64,000 nucleotides of DNA from Paracentrotus lividus. Taxonomy: Eukaryota; Echinodermata; Echinoidea; Camarodonta; Echinidae. The position numbers were made by a program, and so were the translations under genes. This document shows, one piece after another, positions 26,501 to 35,359 of the stretch (within the stretch, counting starts at the first letter, position 1; each line of letters starts with the position of its first letter). A model generated the notes under the pieces. That model was not told the origin of the DNA. It worked only from the letters and a program-made list of their open reading frames with translations, and searched no databases. Location of the stretch: assembly GCA_940671915.1 (NCBI GenBank), contig CALNVZ010003434.1:12982645-13046644 (forward strand). Reading direction: 5' to 3'.

Positions 26501-29500
26501 AATTGAAGACAATTTTGTAATGAATCTTGTGCAACACTGGGTATTAAAAGGGTCACCTTGTACATTACAGCCAGTACGAACTAGCAGCCTTGTATAGCAC
26601 CACCTAAAGTCCCCAACTACTCGATTCTGCCCAGGTTCCTAACCCATAATGCAACATCCTGATAATGTAGTCTTATAATTCAGACCCATTTGAATGAAAA
26701 TACACTTTTTCAATATTCAATGATCACAACATGATAATTATGTTGCCAAGTAACAAAACACATACTTTTTAGTTTCATAATACAAATTAAATTGTAGGTT
26801 AATTTTACACAGTTTTATAAATACTTATCTCAAAAAGTATATTTTATGAGTAGCTATTTATAACACACAGTCAATGAGAGTGTTGCTCAGTTCGCTCTCC
26901 CTTTAAATAAAGAAGACAGGAATTTTAAAAAATATTGTTGTAGTTGTTTGACATTTTCACTGCATTGTCATTCAAAATATAAATACTGCACTTATTTTAC
27001 AATGTACTTTTGTACTGACATACTTGCTAATTATTAGCAGAACTTTCTGAAAAGAAAAGAAAAGCCTTTAGTGACTTAATTACTTTGTTCTCCTACGAAC
27101 AGAGTCTTATGTATCAGGAAAAAGAGGAGGCTGCAATCCTTACAAAATATGGCCTAAATTGAAAAGATAGATATTCGCAGCATGCACAAGCTCTAATACA
27201 CCAGCAGTTGGTCTGTAAATAAACACAAAAAGAGAGAAGAGAAGAAATATCTACGTTTGTAATCCTGATACAAGTCCATTGTCCTAAATGTATTTTACAT
27301 AAATATATGTTCACACATACATTGTACAGTAAACATTCACACATAATTAACAAGTTCCCTTATCTACACTTGTATTGACATGTACTTGCTTATTATTAGC
27401 GGTCCAAAATTAACAAATTGTCACTGAATTACAACATGTAGGCCTACAGTAAACACATCAAAAAGGATCTTCAAGTATGTGTACAGGTAGGGGAAGCACT
27501 CTTGACTGCATTGTGCAAGTATGTTCATGAACGTATTTGGAGGTTTATGTTTCAAGCAGCTCAAAGTTACAATGTTGCCAAAAACAAAAGGGGTGTCTGA
27601 TGATCACACAGATTTTCAAATTTATTTAATTTTCTTGAAAGTTCTTTCAGAAGATGTATTTTGTAGGGAAATGGTAACTTTACAAGTTAAGCCACACAAA
27701 ATCAAATTACATTCTCGTTCAATGCAGATGTGATTTGCTTTTGTCATGACAATGAAAATATCCTACACTAATTTTTTTTTTTATTAAAAAATAGTTGTCA
27801 TTTTCTCAAAACAACTGTCAATATGTCAACATCGTCATATACATGTACAGTGTATTATGCCGGAGATGAGAGGTTGAGCAACATGAAAATGCATTACCAT
27901 GTACATGTACATGTAGTGTGTGGTGCAGTTGATGAAAGAAAGGCCAAGTTATTCTGGTTTCATCATTACATTGGAATACAATGTATATTGTTTGATGCCA
28001 GAGTGCTGTTCATTAGAGCATAGAGGTTGTTTTAACCTTCTTGATTAGAGACGCTAATGAAGTGTATTACAACATGGATAGGACATAATAAATGTACTTG
28101 AGTACCAATTAATCCTTGACATGAATAGTGCACTTAAATTCAACGACTGACTGAGCTCAAGCTACGTGTATGATAATGCTTTTTAAGTTTCTAAACCGCT
28201 TTGGAAACGGATCCTTATGCACATGTAGAAAGTGACATGTGATCTGTGACCTGAACATTACAGCAAGACGCAAACACAACTATGAAATCAAAACATGTAT
28301 AACAAATGGGGTTTAAAAATAGGTCTACTTGTTAACACTCCCTGAGTGAGTGATCAGTCTGACCTTTGAACCTAAGCACCAACTACATAAATGCCAGCCA
28401 GGGGGAGGCACATCACTTTGCTCTGAGCAAATATAAAGGAGACTTCACTAGATACAAACTCAGTATGCCAACACAATTTGAGATTACTGAATTTCCAGGT
28501 AAAAATGCCAGGAAAATAATTAAGATTACAATGACCAAGGCTGCCATGTCTAATATCAGTTGAAGATTCCTTTTGACACAATTAAGTGCACGTTGTAACT
28601 TAATACATGAGTATCATTTACATGTACGATGTGATGTGCCTAGACAGCTACAGGCACATAAATCAGGAAAAAATGTGTCAATATTGATTATGAATTGATA
28701 CATACATGTAGTGATGAGCACAGGGGATTTCCTAAATTGTTAAAAAATCTGGAGGTGTATGCACATGTGCACTGGGTGCTTGGCAGGTGTCATGCCCTGG
28801 TGCATACAATGTATAATTGAAAAAAAAAACAGCTTCAAAATAAACTCTGATTTTGTCCTCTTTCAAATAATCATCAAAACTAAATTCATACATCTCTGAG
28901 AAGAATTTTGGTCAAAATCCATCGTTACACTTGGCCAACATGTGTCGCAAATGTGTTTGATATTATTTAATTCTTGAAGAAATGGTACTCGAGGAGCATA
29001 TCGTATCATTTGAGAACGGAAGTCTATTTGGAACATCTTTTTTCTTCCCCCCCCCCCCACTCATATATGTTCCATTGCTTTAACACAATACACCAAAATG
29101 AGGACTGTACTTCCTAGTTTCACGGAGGAATTTACTTGAAACTTTATAGAAACCATGTGGGATCAGAACAAATAATACATGAAAGAACCTTTTTTTCTCT
29201 CTTTTTTTCCCACTCATATATACTCCATTGCTTTAACACAATACACCAACATGAGGACTGTACTTCCTAGTTTCATGGGGGAATTTATTCGAAACATTAT
29301 GAAATTAAGTGGGATCAGAACAAATGATAACTCTTTCAAAACCATACAATTACATGTATGTGCCAACATTGACTATTTACAACTGGTGCCCTGGAAACTT
29401 TATCGTCTATTGTCATCTGTCCCGCTTTATCAGCTTTTCCCTCTTTTTATTTTTCTGTTTTTACAAAGCTTCCTGTCAAACATACACCCATATCTTTCAC

Positions 29501-31722
29501 GGTACATTAAATTTAGTTGTTGCATATTCTTTTTGACTTACTCAGGCAACATGTAAAAATCACTGGTCATACTGGATAGAACTGAACGTCAGAAACTTTA
29601 AAGGGTGAACTAATAACATGTACATATGAATACATTGTAAAATGCTCCCCAAAGTAGGGTCAAGGTAAAAAGGGAGGATAAATATGGGGGCTTCAATTAA
29701 ATGACTTTTTTTTCGGGGAAGGGGGAGGGGGGAAGGAAGGGGCCTCCAAAAAAGTCTATAAAGTATAATAGTATGTACATTTAGGCCATTTACCCCACCT
29801 TATCATTTCTTCAATACTGTTTATCTTCAGGAAATTTCCTTCAGAAGATGTAGTCCTATAATTTTGTTGGAAAAATGGTTTCTTAAGACAATTTGATCCT
29901 GATAGGCCTTCATGTACATGTAGGTGACACATAGCAAGGTGACATAAAAGAGGGCGAGTTCAAAATGCATGGTCATATTTCTAAATCCTGTGTTGCTATA
30001 AATTTGAAAAACTTACATGCAGACATCAATTAAAAATGTGTTTGGGCAATCTTATGAATTAGATTCTCTACATTCAAAGTTTGGTTGTTGCCTTCAAAAT
30101 TGTGCACATATTAAATGCAAGTGTGAATTCGGCCAAAATTCTCACCAACCTTCAAAAATGATTTAAAATATTTTCTTTTTAATTTATTGTAAAATGGGAC
30201 TAGTTACTCAGGAGAATTTTTTTCTGATTTTGTCTGATTGTCTGTCCTCTTTGAGGAAAAAATAAGAACTTGGAAGCTTTTCATTCTTCTTGCCCATAAT
30301 AATCAATATGTAGAAATAACCAATCTAGAAGTGTATCCTTCTTGTACATTTATATGGACATGTGATGTTTGATTTTTAATAATAGTCCGATACTCAATCT
30401 CTAGATGCAATGTCAAGAAATCATTATAAAATATTATAAGAAAATCTCGAACATCAGTGGCAATGTAAAATTGAAACACATGTAAGGTTTTAAAACCATC
30501 TCAAAATATCAACCAATTTTACTTAAAAATTTGATGATCAAAGAAATGTGAAACAGTCGCTTTTGCTTTTCTGTGACTTTGGGGAATATTGAGGTACATA
30601 ACTTTGACAATTTCACAATCTCGTTGAATACCTTATTACATAGAAATGATGATCTACAATGTAAATAATGAAACTTATTTCCCAGCCCCAACTTTATCTC
30701 AATCAATGTTCATTAAGTTTGATGTTTGAGCTTCAAGTCTTATTTCAGTTTTCACCATTGCCATAAATTAGTCTAAAGACAACAACTTTCATTAAGAAAA
30801 CATTAAAATTCTCCCAGTATTATTTCCTATTTTCGTTTTCCCTCTCTCTTCCTGAGGCAATTCTTGGCTATAAATGTTTAGATCACTTCAAACATTTAGA
30901 TCTAGGCCTAGAAGGCTAGATCTATTTAGATCTACAAATATCTTGAAAGACAATCCCGAGAATGAGATGCCAAAAAAGGAAATAGGACATTAATATCATA
31001 TGATATTAAGTCTTTACCTGAGCTAAAAATGAGCAAGGCAAAGTGTTTGTTTTCGCAATTGTTTTTAATCAATTACAAAAACTAATGTCATTTTCATGAG
31101 CTGAACATGTCAACATTTAACAACCAACTAAAAATTGTGAGATGATATTCCTTGGCCTGGGGATGTGCGCACACACACACTGGATCTAAGAGAGTGAAAG
31201 AAATAGAGAGTGACAAGACAGAGTGAGAAGAGAGATATAAATGGCATCACTGCATTATTCATTTGCAATCAGTCATGATCATGTATGAAAATTTTAAATC
31301 ATGTGACATGTTTCAAATTCAAGAGTAAAGACATAGCGGCTAGCCTAATTTCTATTTTCTTACTCGTGATAAGCCAAGCTCATGCATTCAAAAAGCTTGG
31401 AAAACGAAGCATCAATTTCCAGCTGTCTGTCGTCCCCCGTAAAGGAATAACTCTCTGTTGTTTCTTTAGTTGCATCTTCAAAATTATACCCGCTGCTCTT
31501 TTTCACTTTGTGCGGGTTGCTGACCATAAAATGACCCGAATGTATGGTCTCACTCGGCGGGCTCCTGGGCGAGGCATCGGGGCGAGACGTGCCAACACCA
31601 GCTGCTGCTCCCCGATTCAAGAGCTGATTATCCCTCGAAGTAGCAGGATCCCTCCATCTTGTTCCATCAAACTGAGCCATTCCACCGGTACTTTGAAGCA
31701 TGGGGAAATCGTCTCTGGCCAT
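1..31722 (-). CDS. MLXIP/MLXIPL (Mondo): Mondo-family transcription factor (MondoA/ChREBP ortholog), 3' end off the window
   Basis: Eight exons (31722-31364, 24753-24647, 11346-11276, 10855-10712, 4359-4200, 3230-3135, 2237-2149, 1477-<1) join in one frame with GT/AG introns, giving about 834 residues before the left edge. Conserved Mondo blocks appear in order: HSGHFMVSNP (61-70), IDASFSKLFECMSLAY (about 103-118, the CRM1-export-type block), VSPKWKTFKGLKLTWKDKIR (124-143), GKYWKRTL and the following KWRVFYKKKL (about 185-209), SEFSDTLFSSL (258-268) and NADIIQPGLVQLQPSLDDMM (286-305). From residue 343 it becomes glutamine-rich. Family members pair with Mlx, respond to glucose-6-phosphate and move between cytosol and nucleus. 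The DNA-binding bHLH-zipper must lie to the left. The first in-frame ATG (31722) is preceded by an in-frame stop. Family assignment is very secure; MLXIP versus MLXIPL is not meaningful if this lineage has one Mondo gene. Confidence 0.95.
1478..2148. other. Mondo intron 7
   Basis: AT-rich intron between the Gln-rich exon and exon 7. I see no gene, hairpin or recognisable element in it. Confidence 0.8.
2149..2237 (-). CDS. MLXIP/MLXIPL (Mondo): Mondo exon 7
   Basis: Acceptor GTTTTTCAG, donor GTCAGT. Encodes (E)MMKSVPAASTPPNTYIFTG followed by HQTQTQLLQQ. There is no strong family motif, but the phase and position fit and the Gln-rich character of the next exon begins here. Confidence 0.82.
2569..2877. 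mobile_element. MITE-like element in Mondo intron 6, TSD CATTG
   Basis: 309 bp with long imperfect terminal inverted repeats. The left end reads GCCCGTATTCTCAAAAG and the right end is its inverse, with further matching words (AGCCTAGCTTAAATCTG) inside. The 5-bp direct repeat CATTG lies at 2564-2568 and 2878-2882. No transposase ORF, so it is non-autonomous. Confidence 0.8.
3135..3230 (-). CDS. MLXIP/MLXIPL (Mondo): Mondo exon 6
   Basis: Acceptor CTACCATAG, donor GTAAAGC, phase 1 to phase 1. Encodes AHAGMNADIIQPGLVQLQPS and then LDDMMDTFEPLP. It corresponds almost residue for residue to the vertebrate NADMIQPGLIPLQPNL..FMDTFEP block. Confidence 0.95.
3448..3936. mobile_element. PIF/Harbinger-like MITE in Mondo intron 5, TSD TTA
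   Basis: 489 bp with ends GAGTGTGTTTCA / TGAACACACCC flanked by TTA at 3445-3447 and 3937-3939. Inside the ends is a long inverted match (TTTATACGCCAACATGAATC then ATGATACAAAACGCAATTAC). A 3-bp TTA duplication is typical of PIF/Harbinger; the assignment rests on that plus the lack of coding capacity. Confidence 0.7.
4200..4359 (-). CDS. MLXIP/MLXIPL (Mondo): Mondo exon 5
   Basis: Acceptor GTAAGCAG (an alternative AG three bases earlier would add one Gln) and donor GTGAGCC. Encodes EERFQSLSRTFLDTSSDEG, then MDEETLLSEFSDTLFSSL and PNPREM. This matches the vertebrate MSEFSDTLFSTL...PNPRE segment. A WHKHGDGW-like stretch that precedes it in vertebrates is not seen here. Confidence 0.9.
4372..4663 (+). 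repeat. Polypurine tract (GA/GGAA/AAAG-rich)
   Basis: About 290 bases, nearly all A or G on the plus strand, immediately upstream of Mondo exon 5 in transcript terms. On the transcribed minus strand it is a long C/U tract before the exon 5 acceptor. Open frames across it are low-complexity artefacts. Confidence 0.8.
5410..6171 (+). pseudogene. CR1-like LINE reverse-transcriptase fragment, left arm
   Basis: Begins at the catalytic box (E-Y-V-D-D, 5410-5424) and continues through the C-terminal half of a non-LTR reverse transcriptase: KLNPKKCVVM, an in-frame TAA near 5599, then VVKLLGVLVQNDLKWSSQV, YVRPVVEYCAPVWHSGL, IERIQKRVCRLVLG and the end at LLNETLKPKT. The layout (LGV...DLKW, PVVEYCAPVWH) is that of the CR1/L2 group. 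Dead copy: no N-terminal reverse-transcriptase part, no endonuclease, and an internal stop. It is repeated in inverted orientation at 6994-7457. Confidence 0.85.
6693..6917. mobile_element. Small hairpin MITE in the spacer of the composite element
   Basis: Inverted arms of about 65 bp: TTAGCCGCACCCATACATTA at the left and its near-inverse ending GTGCCGCTAA at 6917, both continuing through CATTTGACAAATTTGG. The short A/T-rich centre holds the run AGAAAAAAAAAAGG. No coding capacity. Confidence 0.7.
6994..7457 (-). pseudogene. CR1-like LINE reverse-transcriptase fragment, right arm (truncated)
   Basis: Inverted copy of the 5410-6171 fragment, sharing the same C-terminus (LLNETLKPKT). Over the 99 comparable residues it differs at about eight positions. 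Cut at about 7457 where the 7460-8284 foldback begins, so the catalytic YVDD part is missing. Confidence 0.85.
7460..8284. mobile_element. Foldback element nested in the right arm
   Basis: 825 bp with arms of about 270 bp. The left end GTGTCAATGATCCTATGGCA at 7460 is matched by the inverse ending at 8284. Arms share TTTACAAATTCATGCTTCAG and AAGTTTGGGGCTTCGTCATG and meet around an AT-rich core of about 250 bp. No ORF of note. Confidence 0.8.
8656..9880. mobile_element. 1.2-kb DNA transposon-like insert, TSD AAAG
   Basis: The sibling arm (near 5045-5065) and the 34.8-kb copy are continuous where this sequence sits, so it is an insertion. Ends are imperfect inverted repeats of about 25 bp: CAGTGCCGGTGGCAGACCCC at the left, and the right end read inverted begins CAGTTACGGGGTTCGACCCC, both followed by AATTA. 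A 4-bp duplication AAAG lies at 8652-8655 and 9881-9884. Open frames inside (up to about 130 codons) show no transposase motif I recognise, so it is probably non-autonomous. Confidence 0.82.
10101..10711. other. 3' part of Mondo intron 4
   Basis: Unique-looking AT-rich sequence between the composite element and exon 4. A local GGGGTCTTTATTATATCACAG / GGGGTCTATATTACATGCCAG type near-duplication occurs at about 10164-10240. No gene seen. Confidence 0.6.
10712..10855 (-). CDS. MLXIP/MLXIPL (Mondo): Mondo exon 4
   Basis: 48 codons between acceptor CCATTAG and donor GTAAAAAG. Encodes AVILEGKYWKRTLCAVVKEY then QKWRVFYKKKL, the basic block that vertebrate Mondo proteins carry as GKYWKR...REYHKWR..KKRL. 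Reading past this donor gives another 18 residues and a stop, so the donor is needed to continue the protein. Confidence 0.92.
11276..11346 (-). CDS. MLXIP/MLXIPL (Mondo): Mondo exon 3
   Basis: Short 71-base exon between acceptor GATTGCAG and donor GTAAGC. Encodes (F)ILGRKALICQFSAPLIDNL, which corresponds to the vertebrate segment with CHFVTPLDG between the WKNFKGLKL and GKYWKR blocks. Phase fits exactly. Confidence 0.88.
12217..12462. mobile_element. MITE with interstitial telomere-like core, Mondo intron 2
   Basis: 246 bp with about 75-bp inverted arms starting ACTGTGGGGTGTAACACAAA at both ends. The centre (12322-12343) reads CCTAACCCTAGCCCTAACCC, a short run of telomere-type repeats. No coding capacity; target duplication unclear. 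Confidence 0.78.
12820..13045. repeat. Homopolymer-rich patch (C runs and A runs)
   Basis: Alternating poly-C and poly-A runs. Apparent reading frames here are low complexity. A similar C-run followed by a long A-run occurs at 14474-14518. Confidence 0.7.
13183..13210. repeat. Perfect 12-bp hairpin with TTCG loop
   Basis: GCTGCCCAATAT, loop TTCG, ATATTGGGCAGC. The stem is exact and the tetraloop is of the extra-stable UUCG type if transcribed. A further copy of the word AATATTGGGC follows at about 13220. Confidence 0.6.
15108..15205 (+). repeat. Short tandem repeat, about 34-bp unit
   Basis: Two to three units of GTGGTGGTCGGAAGCAGTGT followed by TTTTCAACA(T/C)GA, then shortened GTGGTGGTCGG copies. 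No gene. Confidence 0.65.
15748..16614. mobile_element. GC-rich TIR element built of GCGGTG/GCGTTG words
   Basis: 867 bp with ends TAAAGGCCCGGTCTCAC and its inverse GTGAGACCGGGCCTTTA, probable 3-bp duplication AGC on each side. The terminal match extends through GCC..AACTTTG.TGGAGCGTT. The interior is clearly more GC-rich than its surroundings and is a patchwork of short words (GAGCGTT, GCGGTG, ACCGCT, CAACGC) in both orientations. Overlapping open frames of about 70-120 codons occur on both strands but look like a by-product of the word structure. Confidence 0.8.
16615..19229. other. Mondo intron 2, gene-free stretch with TACATGTA-type words
   Basis: AT-rich intronic DNA. Repeated palindromic words (TACATGTA, GTAGGCCTAC) are scattered at about 17200-17420 and 18585-18915. 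There is a CT microsatellite at about 18110-18128. No exon or RNA gene recognised. Confidence 0.6.
19230..20095 (+). repeat. Minisatellite with DR1 (AGGTCAAAGGTCA) sites, Mondo intron 2
   Basis: Five to six degenerate units of about 165-175 bp. Each contains AGTGCTATCA(C/T)ATAAAGC, then GAAATCGGATGAAAAATGGC, then GTAGCCAAT.ACAATATAGG, and ends in AGGTCA repeats. Perfect AGGTCAAAGGTCA occurs at 19351-19363, 19506-19518, 19513-19525, 19653-19665, 19807-19819 and 19967-19979. It ends in a GGAC/CA simple repeat (20104-20138). DR1 is the consensus site of HNF4, RXR and PPAR-type nuclear receptors; function here is not shown. Confidence 0.85.
20104..20138 (+). repeat. (GGAC)n/(CA)n simple repeat
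   Basis: ACGGACGGACGGACACACAC continuing as CA repeats. It marks the right end of the minisatellite and is followed by CCCCTGCTCGAACTCGTTCG. Confidence 0.75.
20703..24022. mobile_element. 3.3-kb TIR element of GGGGAGAC type
   Basis: Left end GTAGGGGAGACCGGGG and right end inverse GGTCTCCCCTAC. Subterminal copies of the word (GGGG)CAATTGTAACA lie in both orientations: two near the left end, and at about 23750-23825 and 24000 near the right. The interior is AT-rich with a GA-rich tract (22983-23165) and no transposase-like frame. No clear target duplication. It shares its first bases and plan with 32735-33623. Confidence 0.7.
24339..24386 (+). repeat. C19 run followed by a T run
   Basis: A 19-base C tract (24339-24357) and, a few bases on, a T tract, about 260 bp downstream of Mondo exon 2 in transcript orientation. 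Length in the assembly is probably unreliable. Confidence 0.8.
24647..24753 (-). CDS. MLXIP/MLXIPL (Mondo): Mondo exon 2
   Basis: Acceptor TTTTGCAG and donor GTAAGT. Encodes VSPKWKTFKGLKLTWKDKIR followed by LNNAIWREWHNQ, the most conserved Mondo N-terminal block and a near match to vertebrate MondoA. Phase 2 in, phase 1 out, agreeing with both neighbours. Confidence 0.95.
24754..31363. other. Mondo intron 1
   Basis: 6.6-kb AT-rich intron. TACATGTA/ACATGTAC words are densest at about 25190-25410 and 25640-25870. A tandem duplication lies at 29037-29330. No convincing exon, RNA gene or complete transposon seen; open frames are short and without family resemblance. Confidence 0.65.
29037..29330 (+). 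repeat. Tandem duplication, about 152-bp unit
   Basis: Two adjacent copies begin with a T/C run and CCCACTCATATAT and share TTGCTTTAACACAATACACC and GAGGACTGTACTTCCTAGTT. The second copy ends near AGTGGGATCAGAACAAATGA. No coding potential supported. Confidence 0.75.
31364..31722 (-). CDS. MLXIP/MLXIPL (Mondo): Mondo exon 1 (coding part)
   Basis: Encodes residues 1-119 plus two bases. It starts at MARDDFPML and ends at ..MSLAYH(E), followed by the donor GTAAGAAAA. It contains the SGHFMVS block and the LFECM export-type block that opens the glucose-sensing region. The frame runs open upstream to a TAA with no earlier ATG; a GTG lies six codons upstream and is not expected to be used in an animal gene. 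Confidence 0.92.
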
Positions 31723-32027
31723 TTCAATGAAAGAAGACACTGCTTGATTACTTATAAATTCCTTTAGTTATGTATCCACAAAGATAGCGCAGAAACGTTA
31801 GCGCCATGTTTTTCTGCAGAATGGCTATCGTGACGTCAGAAGACTAAAACCGTCGACTGATTTCACGTGTCATAAATAACAGTAATTTTCTATGGTACAT
31901 GTAAGCAAGCAAACTCGCCGCCTGCAAATTTCGAACATTGAAGCAAAAATGGAGGAAAATTAGGAATTATATGAGGGTCTAGGCTAAATGGTCTATGAAA
32001 AATTAGTAATAATTAAAATATATATAT

Positions 32028-32230
32028 TATATAAATAGTGTACAATCTATCGCGCAATATACTGGATTATAAGTACGACAAATACTAAATTATCCCGAGT
32101 GCAGATTTGTTTCTCCGAGGCCACAGGCCGAGGTAAAATAGATCTGCACGAGGGATAATATAGTATTTGGAGTTCATATAGTCCAGTAATGTTGCAAGAT
32201 GGAGCGTTCACTATCTATTATAGTAAATAG
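32028..32230. repeat. Inverted repeat upstream of Mondo exon 1
   Basis: Left arm ATACTGGATTATAAGTACG..CAAATACTAAATTATCCC and right arm its imperfect inverse ending near GTCCAGTAATGTTGC. The centre reads GAGGCCACAGGCCGAGG. Probably a degraded MITE; it lies about 300-500 bp upstream of the Mondo start. Confidence 0.55.
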
Positions 32231-32734
32231 ACCCCTAGATCTTTGACCTTGCCTAATCTAGTTTTATCTTTGCAAAAATGTTTGTGTAAATTAGCTATTG
32301 TGACGTATTTTGTTGCTCCGCGTATCCATTGTTATGAGCTATAGTGCGCAACATTTTACTGTCATTACGCGCTAGCGCAACAAGGCAGTCGATAGAATCG
32401 ATACTCTCCCCATTCATTTAACACAGGCTTTACCCTCCAAAAACCGAAAGTTATATTGTACATATGTACAATATAACAAATTGAAAGTAGGTCACGTGGT
32501 ACTGATCTAGCCAATCGAAACGCGTATTTTTCTACCACTATTTACTATATATATATATATATTTAATTGAAGAGTTTCATTGACCAGTTTCATTGTTTGC
32601 CTATTTTTGCCAATTGTGGTATTGGTCATTATGTTGAGCTCTCAGGGCAAAACATATATTATATAGAAAAGACATATTTTGATTTCAGTATACTGGTGTT
32701 ATGCATGTGATGTTATATAGGCTGCGGTATGCAA

Positions 32735-33623
32735 GGGGGAGACTCAGGTTAGTCGAGCCACTTTTTACTCAAGGTCACCTGGTGCCCATGGGTGAAGTTT
32801 TTTTAGGCTGTTGAGGATTGGGATTGAAAGAGTAATATGTTACGCAAATTATAAAAGGTATATCCCGAAAATAGCACTTTCGGTTTTGGAGCCCCGGGAA
32901 ATTTAAAAAAAAAATGTCAAGTGGCTCAACTAACACCAACACGCAGGTAAGTTGAGCCAAGGCGTTGGGTTAGTTGAGCCATGCGGCATAAATCAAATTT
33001 GGGGGGCTGACTCCCCCATCCCAAAAGACACACATAAACACACACCCACACCCTCACATACACCAACTCACACGTATGCATGCACATATTACGGTTACTT
33101 TTTGGTGCATTTAATTTTTTTTCCTATTTTCGCAGGTACGTCCTTCATAAATAGTCTTGGGGCATGACAGATGCTTTTTTCCTGTTTAATAATGATAACA
33201 AAATAGTTAATTCATGTAACACGCCATACAACAACAACGGCTCAACTAACCCCACACCTTCTCTTTTTTACTAATTGGGGTGGAAAATGAAATTCTTAAT
33301 AGACACAAATCTAATGATATGGTTAAATTTATATACAATGATACTCCTTTAAACTGTAGTATGATAGTCCGTTAAATCTTTAGGGTGTCAAAAATATGAG
33401 CACACATGTCACTTTTCACGGAAGTCACTTTGACCAGCAAAAATCAAATTTTGTTGATTTTAACAAGCTTGTAGTCTGCACCCATGTATCAAATTTAGCA
33501 TGTATGGTCCATCTATCATTATGTAACAAGAGATGGAAGCATAATAAATTTTAAAATGGTCTTGACCTATTTAGAGGGGGTGGCTCAACTCAACCCCTGG
33601 CTCAACTAACCTGAGTCTCCCCC
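32735..33623. mobile_element. 0.9-kb TIR element of GGGGAGAC type
   Basis: Left end GGGGGAGACTCAGGTTAGT and right end ACTAACCTGAGTCTCCCCC, inverted copies. The word GGTTAGTTGAGCCA recurs inside in both orientations (about 32924, 32944, 32966, 33238, 33579 and 33590). Non-coding. It shares the GGGGAGAC opening and the repeated-subterminal-word plan of 20703-24022. Confidence 0.72.
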
Positions 33624-33766
33624 ATAGTAGGCAGTATAGGCTAATACATCGCGTACATTACACACAAAAAGGTAGCCCATTTTCAGACCTTGTTCCAAGC
33701 TCGTTTATTTTGGCGATTTATATTATATAACGTATAAAGAGAAACTCCTTCCTATAGGCCTACCTG

Positions 33767-34010
33767 CATCACAGTTATCACGCATAACCAAATACTTATT
33801 GAATAAAACGGACAGGTAAACATCCAGTTTTTGCAGGTTTTGGGAAAATGAGATATGACTGGCCTGGGTGGAAGCTTTGACTGATATACTCAAGTCTTCA
33901 AACACATACTTAAGCATTATGTGGCAGGCAGTAAAATATGACTTCCTCAGTCTTGTCTCGCAAAACTGGTTTGCATGAATGTTGTCACCTTCATACTCGG
34001 TTATGACTTT
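33767..34010 (-). CDS. Unidentified candidate exon between Mondo and EMG1
   Basis: An open stretch that reads like real protein: ANQFCETRLRKSYFTACHIM then LKYVFEDLSISVKAS and SQNLQKLDVYLSVLFNKYLV. It ends at MRDNCDAG next to a donor-like GTAGGC. Upstream the frame becomes low-quality, and a possible acceptor AG sits near 34010. I do not recognise the family. It could be an exon of an unannotated gene, a gene remnant, or part of a degraded transposon. No partner exon was found. Confidence 0.25.
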
Positions 34011-34799
34011 TTGTGTGACATCACACAAAAAAAAGGTTGTCAACCCCCACAAAAAGGGGCCCCAAATAAAATGAGAAGGGAAAAAAATGCAAAAAATCGA
34101 CATTGTGGAGGTTTTATTTTCCAATCCCTGGGAATGGGAACGTCCAAGATGCAGGCTGCCAAAAATTGAACCGGGGACAAACAAACTTAAAAGATTAAAG
34201 CCAGATAAAAATGACGTGGTTAGAGCAAACAAAATAGTATCCAACATTTGTGAAAAAGCCATGGAGGGCAAATGAAATAATCATAGAATCGACTAGGTCT
34301 GATCCTGTCTGATCCATTGATTCTATCTACACTACCCTATGCTTTGATGCATGAAATGCAAGTTTTGATGGCTAGCTTCAGATCTGATATATTTAGTCTA
34401 AATTTACAAACCCCTTTTACCTTAAAACACAAATTAATGCTGATTTCTTCAGTTGTCCGTAGTTGCTTCCTATTAAAAATTAAAAAAAAAAAAAAAAAAA
34501 AAGAAGATGTAAAAGAGATATAAACAAACATTTTTCTACCCACTTTATGATGTTGGGTGCTGGATGGGGGGGGGGGCGAAATTAACAACAAATGTTTTCA
34601 ACGGATGATCTTATATGTGACTCGTTTTACAACTTAATTCTATTAATCTGTCATAATTATGTTATGGCTATGATAAAAACACATATACATTAGAAATTAA
34701 TACCCACTGGAAAATATTCTTACTATACAGACGTCAACTGGCATGCATCCACTCCGGGATTTTATGTGTTTTTTTTTTCTTTTCTTTTCTTTTAATTTG

Positions 34800-35085
34800 T
34801 TTGACGCAAATTTCCTTTTCGTATGTTTAGAAGCATGTTTTGCATACATACTGACGTGTAAAATGTTTAAAATCTGAAAATGGGTCCGATTATCATTGAA
34901 TCAAAGTTGTAATTTTAGGCTTGTGAACTTCAAAAATGACATTTTTGCATTCAACCATTGCTTACTGAAGATGATTTTTCCTAAAATTCTCTCTCATTGT
35001 AGCATAATTAGATTTTTAAATTCCTTCTGGTTCAAAAATTATTGATATCTGAAATATGGGGGAACTTTCTTTTTGTTGTGTTTAT
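34800..35085 (+). mobile_element. Single arm related to the 4839-10100 composite
   Basis: Shares with the right arm TTTGACGCAAATTTC, CATACTGACGTGTAAAATG, TTGCATTCAACCATTGCTTA and the end GGGGGAACTTTCTTTTTG followed by TTGTGTTTAT. It lacks the LINE fragment and the 8656-9880 insert, so it serves as an 'empty site' comparison. Confidence 0.75.
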
Positions 35086-35304
35086 TTTGTTTTCTATATG
35101 ATTATGAGGTGACCAATACAAGACCAGACTGTACAAGACCATGGACTTATAACCCTCTGACAAGACTTATACAAGCGCGGAATCTACAGAAGTGCTCTCG
35201 ATGGCTGGGGGGGGGGGGGTTCCGATTATACATGGCATGTATAATTATTTTGGGGGATTCATCTATTTTCAAATACATTAAAAACAAAAACAAAACAAAC
35301 GGGG

Positions 35305-35313
35305 ACTCTCTCT

Positions 35314-35351
<38 letters not shown>

Positions 35352-35359
35352 TCTCTCTC
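35305..35359 (+). repeat. (CT)n microsatellite
   Basis: CT dinucleotide repeats with a few TTCT interruptions. Followed at 35690-35880 by a T-rich TTTTG/TTTTTG tract. Confidence 0.85.

Noticed and set aside
31723..31740. Mondo start six codons upstream at 31740
   Set aside because: That codon is GTG; the first in-frame ATG is at 31722, and an in-frame TAA lies further upstream.
31285..31767. 160-codon plus-strand frame
   Set aside because: Antisense shadow of Mondo exon 1, which has clear family homology on the minus strand.
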